Below, piece by piece: positions 12,700 through 23,737 of a DNA stretch of 64,000 bases; within the stretch, counting starts at the first letter, position 1; each line of letters opens with the position of its first letter. Origin of the DNA: Gavia stellata (lineage: Eukaryota > Chordata > Aves > Gaviiformes > Gaviidae); NCBI RefSeq assembly GCF_030936135.1, contig NW_026777121.1, positions 744,001 through 808,000 of the forward strand, in the 5' to 3' direction. Under the pieces are notes generated by a model that was given only the letters and a program-made list of their open reading frames with translations, was not told where the DNA came from and made no database searches. The translations under genes were made by a program, and so were the position numbers.

Positions 12700-13290
12700 A
12701 ATCCCAGGTTCCAGAAGCCAGGTGGAAAGACTGAAGCAAGGAAGATGTACCCTTGGTGGAAGAGGGTCAGGTCAGGGAATACTTCAGCAAACTGGACATA
12801 GGTATGTCCCTGGGCCCTGATGGGATGCACCCACAAGAGAGACAGTCCAACAAAGGGCCATGAAGATGGTTAAGGGACTGGAGCATCTCTCCTAAGAGGA
12901 GAGGCTGAGAGAGCTGGCACTGTTCAGCCTGCAAGAGAAAGGCTCGGGGGAAGCTCATCAATGGATATTAAATACCTGAAGGGAGGGTCCAAAGAGGACA
13001 GACACAGGCTCTTTTCAGCGGTGCCCAGTGACAGGCCAGGAGGCAACGGGCACAAACTGAAACACAGGGTCCCTCTGAACATCACGAAACACTTTTTGAC
13101 TGTGAGGCTGACTGAGCGCTGGCACAGGTTGCCCAAGGAGGTGGTGGAATCTCCCTCTTTAGAGATATTCAAAAACTAGCTAGGCACAGTCCTGGCCACC
13201 TGGCTGTAGGTGGCCCTGCTTCAGCAGGGGCTTTGCAGAAGATGACCTCCAGAGGTCCCTTCCAGCCTCAAGCCTTTCGTGAGTCTCAGG
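12700..13290 (+). mobile_element. CR1 LINE fragment with internal deletion
   Basis: Starts with the CR1 ORF text around GGGCCCTGATGGGATGCACCC. It then jumps to the late ORF and 3' region (AGGAGAGGCTGAGAGAGCTGG, later GCACAGGTTGCCCAAGGAGG and AGGTCCCTTCCAGCCTCA). The internal jump near 12840 indicates a deletion. Confidence 0.75.
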
Positions 13291-13694
13291 ATTTTATTCT
13301 TATTTCTCATTCCAGATGGCACAAGGCTACTCCAGGACTGCATTTTGAAGAGCTCAGCTTCTATTTAGGTAATTAAGGTGAAGCAGACAATTTTTCAGGA
13401 ATGTTTTACACATACAAGCTGAAGTAACAGGAACCATTTTTCCAGTCTGATTACTCCATTAATCAATATCTCAGTCATAACTGATTTCTAGAGAAAGTTT
13501 GTCTAGGACAAGAAATCTGCTCAGGATTTATTGTTCATTATCACTACATTTTATAAACACTATTTTACTCATTTTTATCTTGTATTCAAATTTTACACTA
13601 TGAGATAATGAGAACTTCCACCTTATTTTTAGAAGCTGACAGTGCACACAAGATATGAGCAAAGCAACAAGATAGGGTTGATGGAAGAATTTAC

Positions 13695-13861
13695 CTGTCA
13701 CTTGGGGGATCATCGTCTGCCTGAGTATTTTTTTGTGAATTGCGTTGTCGCACTTTTGGAAAAACGTTCTTTCTTACAAACTGCCGATCACGTGGCTTCA
13801 AATCTTCTGCTGACACAGTATCTTCAATAGCTTCAAGCACTGGTTCACAGGCAGCAGGCAT
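13695..13861 (-). CDS. CDKAL1: CDKAL1 first coding exon (tRNA methylthiotransferase)
   Basis: The coding part begins with ATG at 13861 and reads MPAACEPVLEAIEDTVS, then KPRDRQFVRKNVFPKVR, ending DDDPPSD plus a split codon before donor GTAAAT. This is the characteristic N terminus of CDKAL1. The family is a radical-SAM methylthiotransferase that modifies t6A37 of tRNA-Lys(UUU); its catalytic MTTase and radical-SAM domains are encoded by later exons, which I did not find here. An AG acceptor lies directly before the ATG. Position downstream of E2F3 in the same direction matches the known gene order. The gene is very long in other vertebrates, so only its first coding exon is expected in a window like this. 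Confidence 0.85.
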
Positions 13862-13869
13862 CTTCAAGA

Positions 13870-15635
13870 AGCATTAGAGAAGACTGATATTAGCAAGCAT
13901 TTGAATACAAAGCCAAGGCCTAGTATCTACTGCATATGTTCTCATAAAGAAAAGTCCGATGTATTTCTACACATACCTGCGATAGATCATATAGATGAGG
14001 GAAGGTGAGCACATAAAAAACAATCAACTATCCAGAGATATTTCCTCAGGCCCTCTTCCCCCGAGATCTCAAACACAGGCAGGGAGAAAGCCACAAACCA
14101 TAGAGAGGGTTGTTTGTTTTTTTTTTAATAATCTGTACCTTGCCACCTTCTAATTCAAAAACCCTGCAGCTCCTCTGACGTGACATATCCAAGATACAAG
14201 TATTCTTAACCATGTCAGGCAGCACAGTGGAATAATGAGTTCATGTTATGCGATAGATACGCTTCCACTCACATCACAGAAGAATGAAAGACACAGCATT
14301 CAAGCGCCTCCTTCAGAGGTTCTTCTGGCTCTTTTATTTGTGTGCTGAAAACAGGTGCACAGTATTTCAATGTCTTCATAGTCCTTTTGAAAAGAAACCA
14401 AACTATTCCTAGAATTCCTGATCCCACAGGACTTTCATCTGAATTACTTCATTCATTAGGACAGCAAAAGAAAAACTCCTGTCCTCAGGTACAAGGTGTT
14501 AAACAACTACACCTAGCTAACATCAAATAGCTAATTATCCTCTGGCTCATATAATACACGAGAAAATCATTAAAATCTATTTATATTTTCCACAAGAAAG
14601 TAAATATACATGCATCTATAGCTCCCAGCAGATCTCAAGATCCAGATCAGTTTTCAGGAAAGGAAAAAAAAGTTATTTACTAAAGGAGCCTGTAAAAAAA
14701 AAAAGCTATGCATTAATTACACGCCTCACACTGGGCTGTGTGTAGTTCTTCATCAGAATAATGTCTGATTTAGCATTGGACACTTGGTTTTGTACATGTC
14801 TCAACAGTTTACTAAGGAAATCACACAGGGGCATTTCACAGAGTTTACAGGGAAAACACAACACTTTCCTAACTGGCAGTGAAGAACAAAAGAAACAAGG
14901 CTTTAATTTCTTTAAAACCAGATTTCAGGAACAGAAATCTCAGGCTACTGGCAACACCTCAAAGTATTTTGTACAAACTGAATTACTCAAGGACATAAGA
15001 AGTTAAACACCTGTGCATTTTCCCCAGTGGGAGTCCTTCAGTCAATCTTGCAAAGTACACTTCAAAATAAAACTTCATATAACTTTTATAACATTTAACT
15101 TAAAAAGGAATATGATGATGTCACAAAGAGGATGCATCTGACAAAGACATAGAAGCGTTTAGCATTCTTCTAGATGAAAAATCCCAGGATCTCTAAAAAG
15201 GCCACAAAGGATGAACCAAAATAAAAAGCTGTGGAAAGTCTAGCAATAAAGAATATTGGGGGGGGTGGGGGGGAGGCGACATCTCTTACACTACTTTATA
15301 CTGTTGCAAATGTTCTGATTTTTTACATCAAAATATGATTATATACTTTATACCACGAACAGTGTGTACAAATAGGTAAAGTTATCAACTCAATACAGGG
15401 AAGGAAAAAGTTTTGATTTGTTGTTTTTTCTCTCTTCCAGAAAAATACCTGCTATAATGGAGCAGCTGCAAAACAAAGAAGCTTAGTTTATTTCCGTGGC
15501 CCCCAAAAGAACGAATACAGCCAAAAGAAAAGTCATACCTTTTGAAGCAAGGTCTAAATCCTCTTGGAGAATAATCCTGGGGAAAAAAAAGAACAAAAAG
15601 ACATGGCAGGAACGAGCAGAACTGGTGGACAGAGA
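13870..15635. other. CDKAL1 first intron and promoter-proximal sequence
   Basis: Mostly A+T-rich sequence between the CpG island and the first coding exon of CDKAL1. Read as 5' UTR intron by position only. A G-rich tract lies near 15259-15276. Confidence 0.4.
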
Positions 15636-15639
15636 CCCA

Positions 15640-15800
15640 CGAGGTGGAGGGGGGAGGGGAAGGGGGAGGAAGAGGGGGGAGGGGGAGGGGGAGGGAGTAA
15701 AGGGGAGGGGGGGGAGGAGGGGGGGGAGAAGGGAGGAGAGGAGGAGGGGGGAGGGGGGAGGGAGAAGCGGGGGGGGAGAAAAGGGGGTAGAAAAGGGGGT
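15640..15800. repeat. Polypurine (G/A) low-complexity tract
   Basis: About 160 bp almost purely G and A on the plus strand, built from GGGGA, GGAGG and GAGG words, with many runs of four or more G. It lies at the edge of the CpG island. It creates long spurious open frames on both strands, rich in Gly/Arg/Glu or Pro/Ser. Such tracts can form G-quadruplex or triplex structures. Confidence 0.9.
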
Positions 15801-15839
15801 AGAAGGCCTCAACGGGGAGCCCCGGCTCTCACCCCGCCG

Positions 15840-16450
15840 GGCCCCGCACGCCCTCAGCAGGGCTCCGCCATCGCGGCCGCCGCGCCCCGCCTCAAGCCCC
15901 CGCGCGCGCGCAGCAGCGCCGCGACGGCGGTCGGCAGCGGCCAAACCGGTGCACGCGCTCTGGGACGCAGCCTCGCGAGAGAGAGCGCGGCTGCGCCGCC
16001 CGGCGGGGTGGGCAGCGGCAGCGGCGCGGCAGCGCGGGCCTGCCCGTCCCGCTGCGCGACCGCCGAGGGGTTTGTCCGCCGGGCCGGCGCTCCCGCTCCT
16101 TTCGCCGGTGGAGTGCCGTACGTGGGGGAAGAGCAGAGCTGAGGCCTGGCCGGAGCGGGGCGGGGGAGGGCGCGGCGGGCGCTAGGGCCGTAGGAGCCCT
16201 CACGGCTGCTCCCGTGGCCGCGGCGCCGGGCCGCCGTGCTGGGAGCGTCAGCTGTGGCGAGGGGGAAGGGGAAGTCGTGGAGCTGGAGAGGGGGTGTCCT
16301 CCGGCGCTGCCATGGGGTGTCCTCCGGCGCTGCGCCGTGGCTGGGTTTGCAGCGCAGATCACCGGCGCCGGGGCATCTGCCGAGCGCCAAGGCCACGCGT
16401 CCTCCGCGCTTCGTTTCTCCGCATCCTTGGAGACTCACCTCCGTTTTGAG
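15840..16450 (-). promoter_or_regulatory. CDKAL1: CpG island, probable CDKAL1 promoter
   Basis: About 600 bp of dense CG dinucleotides (GCGGCCGCCGCGCC, CGCGCGCGCGC) between the end of E2F3 and the first coding exon of CDKAL1. The minus-strand CDKAL1 start lies 2 kb downstream, so this is the natural promoter and non-coding first exon. Bidirectional activity is possible. I could not place the transcription start. Confidence 0.65.
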
Positions 16451-16885
16451 TGAAAACTAGGTCCGGCAGTAAAAGCCAGTTAAAGCACTTGGATTCGGAA
16501 GTTTCCGCGTAATGACGAGCTATTGATGCCTGCCATGCCCACAGCCCTTTTCTTTTTAATCGCTCATTTCCTCAAAATACAATGCTGGTAGCAGCTTTTC
16601 TGTTCAGTCAGTCTGGAAGATGTTGGTCCAAGGATTTAATATTAGATGGCTAAAGTTTCTGGCATTGTTTCCCGCCAATATAGGGCTAGTAGCAACTTCT
16701 CTGATTAATGTTTTGGAAGCCATGAGTCTGGCTGTGGATGGGTAAAGCCAGGGCTCTGAGCAGACAGATTGTTAAAGGTACTGCTTCCTTCTTGATCAGC
16801 GTGTTCTAGAGGGCAAGCATAATGCTATTGCTTTTTTTTTATATACACAGTTAACCTAAAAAGATTATTGATACTGCATCTTTAA

Positions 16886-17480
16886 TGTGATAAATGACTC
16901 AACCCCAAATAGGATTGCAATTAAAGTTTAGAATTTATTAAACGAATAGAGGCAATCAAACAGCGCTGGGTGCGCCGGGAGTCTCTGCTCCACCAAGACG
17001 CACACCGTACAGTTCTTGTTTTCGGTTTGTATTTCTCCTGCTGCTACATATTCATAGGAAAGGTTGGTCTTTGTAAATGAATTAGGTTCCCCCCCCCCCC
17101 CCCCCCCTCCATGTGATGTGTAGCATGATTTGGGTGGAGAGACGAGTGCTATAGTCATATATGTTTAGCATGACCTCTATAATCTTCATTAGCATATGCA
17201 GGGTGTGAGTTGTAATATGCATTTCACAGGTAATGAGGCAAAGGTCAGTTATCGGACACGAAACCTTTTCAAAGAAACAAAGGACCTCTCACATTCCTGT
17301 TGTTTTACTGTCTTTGCTGACCATAAGCAGGGCTGTCCTGCCTCCACAGGACCCCCTCTTTATCTGCACCCTGTGTTAGCTGGGTGAGTCTCCACTCCCC
17401 CGGGTCGCACAAGAGATAGCAAGGGCAGTCTTAACAGCTATTTGAGCACAGGAGTCCCACCTCATTATCCAAATTCCACA
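16886..17480 (-). repeat. LTR, minus orientation, related to the one at 44.05-44.86 kb
   Basis: The right part (17084-17480) matches 44464-44858 at high identity, including AGGTTCCCCC, TTCATTAGCATATGCAGG, ACTCCCCCGGGTCGCACAAG and the end CCAAATTCCACA. On the minus strand that end reads TGTGGAATTTGG, an LTR-like TG start. A reversed poly(A) signal (TTTATTA) near 16935 fits the minus orientation. A 20-odd base C run lies at about 17089-17107. The left end is a guess. Confidence 0.6.
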
Positions 17481-20400
17481 CGCCCTATAGACTTCTTTTG
17501 CTTAATACTATGCGGTTAGCAACAAAACCAGTTTTGGAATATTTGTCAGGCAACCCTTGCAAGATACAAGAACTATATACATTAACCACTCTGTGTTTCT
17601 TAGGCTTATGGTTAACAAGGGTATGTAGGACAGAAAGTCACATTTCATCATGCGGCCCTAGCATTGTTCCATATTGACACGAATTAGATGAACACATTTC
17701 ACATTTAACATAGTTATTTTATTTTGGGGTAGCCTGCTTTGGGGTGTAAAAGTCATCATTTCTTGTAATTGTGTTTCAAACATGAAGTTTCTCTCTTTAG
17801 AAGGAGCCTTTGGAATCATGATTCTATTCTCCAGATAGCAGATGATGGTCTCCCTCGAACTGGAGGAAGAGTGAATGAACGCCCTGAGCGTATTCCATGC
17901 TAGGCCTATCAGTGTGCCAGCAGGTAAAACTTGGCAACTTCTACCTGTGATATCGCTTCCCCTCCCTCTCCTTTTTCTTCAAAACTGGGTCTCACTTTAT
18001 GTCACACTTCCCTGACAATGTTCACAGGCAAAAAAGGGATAACAATGAGAACAAAGTAACAGAGATTTGAAGAGGAAAAACTGGGACAGAAAGTAACAAC
18101 TACTTAATTTAAATCAATCTTTAAGAACAAATCGTTCTAGGCAGGACTGAGCACTATTAATATCACCCTGGCCTCATGATAGAGTCGTCCTTACAGCTTA
18201 AGATACATTTGCCTTTGTGATTGGTCTTTGTTTAAGCACACAAGTACTTTCCAGAGGTACTCTCAGTGAGACCGAGTGATGTGTAATTCATTATTTTTGC
18301 AGCATTTTTAGCCCAGAAGAAAATGGAGGAGACCATCTTAACATCAGTAGCTGCATTGATCTGCTCTAGACAGCCTCCTTCATAGTACGGGGTAAGTAGT
18401 CCTTGGTATGTCAGTAACGACAATCAGTATTATAACTGCTTCCTGATAAGGTTAGCGAGTCCCTTCCTTCTCCTTTTCAGTTTTCTAGGTATTTCATATG
18501 CAGTCTTTGAATTCAACTTCTCTGTTCTGGGAGCACGGCACTGCACTACCCCACAGTTATCTCGACTAGCCAAGTGTTACCGCTCTGGTTAAACAAAACT
18601 GGGCTGACATCAGTGCTGTTTTATGGTTGACTCAAAAAAGCAAAGCACAGATAGCCTGCTAGACGTATCCAAAAATCTCCCGATGGCCGAGACTGACAAA
18701 ACACCACTCGTGAAGGGGAGGCAGTGAGCTCCAAGAGCAGCTCCCAGGCAGGAATAACCTGTGAGTCCCATACCTAGTGACATAAACAGGCCGTGCTGAT
18801 CAGTTTCAGCATGATCCGGCGGAGTCCTTACTTTGTCCCGCTGCCAAGAATTCATAATGTCAAGCAGCCCTTGTGCCAGCACAGTCCTATTCAGTCCTAG
18901 GATGTGGCCACAACATGGAAGACACCCTTTAAGTGCTTTTGAAGCTCACAAATCTGAATTGCTTTGTAGCATATTCGTAATACATCAAGCTGCACACAGA
19001 CTGCTGGTAGTGCAGCAGGTAGCAAGGGAAGCAGATGATTCCCTACCATCTCTCGACCGCAGGAAGAAAGCTTCTCTGTACCCACCTGGGAAAACTGCTC
19101 TTGAAGAGACAGCAGCTGGCAATACAAGTTCCAGTACTGGCCTTCTATAGACAGGCAATATACATGCTCCAGTTCCTTGAATGTCCAAAGAAGAGCTTTA
19201 GAATACATGCTTTCCAAGTTGCCGGCATACCGTACTTCCTGCTGAAGAGGGGTGGTAGGCTCGGAGACACCGTTTTAAGTCATTCCAGGTTTTTGCAGGA
19301 GTTGGAAAATACAAAAACTACTAGGAAAATAAAATACAAACCTCAGTTTTAGCTCATGGTAAGTAGAAGAGAACATCCTTAGTTGTTTTAGAGCATCTCA
19401 ACCACTGTCCTTAGGGAAGGGAAACAGCCAGGGAAGTGAGGGCCCAATTTTTCCATGCCAACCTTCTTCTCAGATGACTAACATGCAGTTCTGGGTGGAA
19501 AAGTAAGTGGGAAGGCATGCAGGAAAAAAATGGGGAATCCTAAGATTCCTCTTAGGAGAGTCCTGATTCCAAGATAGAAGAAACTGGATTCCTTCTTCTA
19601 TTCCTGCAATTTAGGAGAATTTGGCTGGTCGTTTGTCAGCACCATTCAGCGCCCTTCAGAATTGAGAGCAACCCGTTTTTTTCTGTTAGCTGTGCCACTT
19701 TCTCCCTGTCAAGTTTTAGAAAGAAAAAAGTGGGTAAAGAAGCTCCTGAACGTAACAAAGGCAAAGCATTCTGTTGATCTTTGCTCAGCTGTAGAGTAAT
19801 ATCCAGGCAGCTTTTGCCTCAGCAAGGAAAGGAAAATGGGGAGATGAATTCTATTTGTTTATGCTTTAGTTACTACCACTCCATGACTTTGCTATAGCTG
19901 CTCTTGGTTCACTTAACCTTGAGAATTGTTGGCTCCAGGAACACCAATGGCATGGTGCATTAACTGTGTTACACACAGGAAAAAATCAGCGTATACTGCT
20001 AAATTTGGTGCTTCTAAACATGTAGCGATGTCTCATGCCAGAAAAAGTACCTTACATATCTTTCGTACTTTCTTTCTGCAACAAAAATGTCCATGTCTGC
20101 ATCAAGACAGTGGTGTAACTGACTCTTTCAGGTATAAGTCAAAAAAGAATAGAAAGTGATGGTGTCTGTCATTTGTAGGTGGACAAGTTCTCACTGTAGG
20201 TTCAAGGGCAGGAACACCACCACCCCCCCCCCTTTTTTTTTTTTTAAACTCCTCTCCTGTGTGTAAAGGAGCATGTAGCTGCCTATCATTCAGGCCAGTT
20301 TTGCCCGATTTCTCAGAATTCCTTTCCATCTGCTGGCAGCCAAGGAATGCAGCGCATACGGGCCCCAATAAAGCCTCCCTGAAAGTAATATTTGTACGCT

Positions 20401-21480
20401 GAATAATGTTGAGGTACACTGCGCTAGCTCAGGGGAGCAGAACTAAGTAGTTGAACGGGCTGGTTTTTTCCTCCTGCAACTCAGCACATCCCAAGTTTAC
20501 AAAGCAGCTACAGAAAGCAGAGAGAAAACGACAGGAGAAGTGGCAATCAGTAGCAGATTCTAAGGGCGAATAAAAAAGTGCTTATGGCAGCTGTGGAACA
20601 GAGAAACTGCAAACAGGCCAGGGAGCTATGACAGCCAGGAGAGAAAGAGGACATTTATTGCTGTCTCTGCTTCAAAGGGAGAGCACAGTCCTCTAGCCCT
20701 CCGTTACTCTTTATTGGAAATGTAGAAGAACAGAGGATCTTCTCTAACCTTCCTTTCGGTACTGCTGGGTGCAGAAGTCAGAGTAGGGACAAGTGCATAA
20801 AGGGATGAAGTAGTAGCCTTCTCCTTGTGTGCGTAGAAGGTGCAAGACAGATACAACTTGCTCAGAAGCGTAACATTTAAGCAAACAACCATATTACTGT
20901 GATTTTATTATCCTGATAGTTTTTTTTTTTCTTTTACTAGTTGATGGCCATGCATCTAGAATGGTGGCAGCACCAAGACCAGAAAGGGAGTACAAGTTTG
21001 TAAATGCATGTCTGGTGCAAGAGACTGCTGGAGATGACTCAGGTAACCAGAACTCGTTCTTTTCAAGGCTCCTATTAGGAGACTTCTGGAGAATTATCAG
21101 TAGGAAGGTTAACGAGTTCCTCAACGATCGCTTTCATGTCATTTAATCCTAGAATAACCCAATTTCTATGAAGTTTGCAAGAAGTCTGTTCATAATTCAT
21201 GTGGGGGGATAAATAAAAATAAACCTGTGTTATCCCAACCTCTGGATCTCCTACTATGTCTCTTTCCACGTGTCTTTTATTCTTGTTTCACTCTGGCTTA
21301 AAAAAAATGCTGAACTTCTTGTTAGCATAATAAAAAAAAGGGATTGAAACATACCTGGTGTCAAAGGAGTGTGAGCACTGATAATGAAAATAGTACCAGC
21401 TGGGTTCCAAGAAGCAGCATGATAGGCACCAAGAGTAAGAAGAAAGAGCTGTATACAAATCTAAACTCTTTAAAAAATCC
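17481..21480. other. E2F3-CDKAL1 intergenic sequence
   Basis: About 4 kb with no exon I can support. It has a C-then-T homopolymer block at about 20221-20245 and scattered short frames up to about 105 codons that lack coding character. The first 170 bases may be more ERV sequence next to the LTR. Confidence 0.4.
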
Positions 21481-23378
21481 TTTTTATTGATTCATTACCA
21501 TACAAAATTTATTCAAATTACATCCATTTGAAGTGGTGAGATCACAGCTAGGGAACAGGTCATACTTTAATAAATCTACTTACAAAACTCACCATAAAAG
21601 CTTTTTTTGGTTGTTGTTTTTTTTTTTACAGTATTTTACAGAGGGTTTTTTTTAAACTAGCATACAAAGCAAAGCTAAATTAGATTAGTATTTTGCCCCC
21701 GCACATTGGGGCAACTGTTTAATTTGTACAAAAAAAAGATGGTCTGCGTTAAGTCTTTGTTTTCTCTTCCCCCGCAGAAGTGCCCCTTTGTCTCGCAAAT
21801 CTTCATGCTCACACAGCTTTTAACTTTCCTCTTCCACAAGACAAAAACTTTAAATACTGCAATTTTATTTACACATCCACATCTAAAAAAACTCTTAAAA
21901 AATTACAAACCAGCTAGAAGATATTCTGGCAGTGTTTACAAATTAATTCTATTGTACAAAACTGCTAGGTAACTGAAGTGTGAGTTGAGAACATACGTCA
22001 ACTTAAATACCACTGCTGAATGATCTATGCCCACATTTGTACATACAAACACACACTTAACACTGTTTTACAGTTCTTTATGTGTTGCCCTTCATACATT
22101 TGTTACATTCCAAAACTCACACAGTCATACAGTTTTCTTATTAGTACTGGGACTGCTTGCCTTTTCATGTGTGAGCTTTCATAGCAGCAACTCAACGGTA
22201 CCAGAAAACCTGCATACACAATATTCTACTACAGTACAAATAGTACTAATTTTCTGAGTGTGTCAGACAAGCAGAACAGTAATGGAAACAAAAGCATTAT
22301 ATGGGCATCATCTAATCAACATTACATTAATTTAGCCCAGAACACGGCAACGTATTTTACACGCAAAAAAACAAATTATTTAAGACTTCTTAGAATTCCT
22401 CTCACGTTCAAAAAATAAATATTGGTACTATACTATAGTACCAAAGATCTTCAAAAAATAAATGCAATTCAGTTGATGTGGTACTTGCAGTTAGATACTT
22501 TGGAAAAAAATTAGTTCCATTTTGCTGGCGAAGAGAATTAGAAAAAGCTGTAAGCAGAGGAAGCTAACCCACTGAGATAAATATGATCTATTGAACAAAC
22601 AAAGCTTGGCATACGTGTTTTCCATAGAGGGAAAAACCCACAGTGCATCTCTAGTAGGCACTTAACACAAAGCCCCACTTAGTACCACAAAAATTTATGT
22701 ACCAGTTCTAATGCACACTGGGGGCAGTAAAATTGAACTGTGCATCTTCGTTCCAGTTTAAAGAAACAACCAACAAAATCTACTTTCACGCACACACACA
22801 AGCATTTTTAAAAATCTGTGATTACTACGAGCAGTGGCAGAACTTTATACTTTTCAATATCTGCAATATACACTACATTTACAGTGTATTTTTTCATTAA
22901 AAGCTTTTAAGGACATAAGTATTTGACCTCAGAATGAGACATATACAGAGCTCAAAATGAGCATTATGACAGCAATTTAAACATTCCCACAAGGAGCTGA
23001 AGAATCCCATTTCACGCTTTTGCATTACTTCATCTTTACGTTCACTGCAGGTACAATCCATGCTGTGACACTCAAAAGACATGCATTCTCTGCAGAAGGC
23101 ACGGCCTGAAATACTATTATAAAATTGTTATTTAGGACTAAACCAGTTCATTGAGCCCTCCTCCGTAAGCCCCCTTGTCAGGGGAAGCAGAGACTGGGGG
23201 AGTGTGAAGACAAAACATTTACGGTCGCCTGCTTGCGCTTGCTGACTCACAAGGCACTGGAGCTCAGGGGCAAGGAGAAGGCCTTGCTGTAAAAGCCTTC
23301 CCTTGTTCTTTATAGTATTTCAGGGAGTACTTAATTAAAAGATCAGCACTGTTCGAGAGCCTAGTTTATTTAATAATG
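21481..23378 (-). other. E2F3: Probable E2F3 3' UTR
   Basis: A+T-rich sequence directly downstream of the E2F3 stop codon. A minus-strand AATAAA (plus-strand TTTATT at about 21482-21487) lies at its far end, giving a 3' UTR of about 1.9 kb. E2F3 mRNAs are known for long 3' UTRs. Inferred from position and one signal only. Confidence 0.45.
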
Positions 23379-23737
23379 CTATTTGACAGTAAGTAGGGGA
23401 CAACTCGGAATGATGGCAGGTTTGTTCATTCCGTTAAAACCACGATTTAGATACGGACAGCATTTAAGACAATCAGCTGTTAGAAATTCATCCACCAATG
23501 AAGGAAGCTTCTCTAAATCGTAAGCATCAAAGAGGTCACTGATGCCTTCTTCATCCCCAAGGCTCAGCAAATAATCTTCCTGAAGCAGAGGAGGCAGCAA
23601 ATTCACAAAGGGTCCTTCAAAGTTTGGGGGAATTTGGTCCTCGGTCTGCTGGAGAAGGTTGGCTGGAGAAGCCAACGGAGAGATTGTTGCCATATTTACT
23701 GAGCAGTCACCTTGTCCTGAGTTAGCAGAAGCCGCTT
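23379..23737 (-). CDS. E2F3: E2F3 exon 7: transactivation and RB-binding end
   Basis: Acceptor CTCTTCCAG, entry in phase 1. Contains [35 protein letters not shown] and the pocket-protein binding core [15 protein letters not shown]. After this the usual ending (LVEDFMCS then stop in the human protein as I recall it) is replaced by [10 protein letters not shown] and a further run of about 28 residues to a TAG at 23379-23381. The bases AGCTGA are still present but out of frame. Confidence 0.85.

Noticed and set aside
7179-13861. Joining the CDKAL1 exon at 13695 to exon A at 7179-7421
   Set aside because: The phases agree, but the downstream peptide has no resemblance to the CDKAL1 methylthiotransferase domain.
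15496-16185. 229-codon plus-strand frame and overlapping minus-strand frames
   Set aside because: They are low-complexity translations of the polypurine tract and CpG island, with no conserved sequence.
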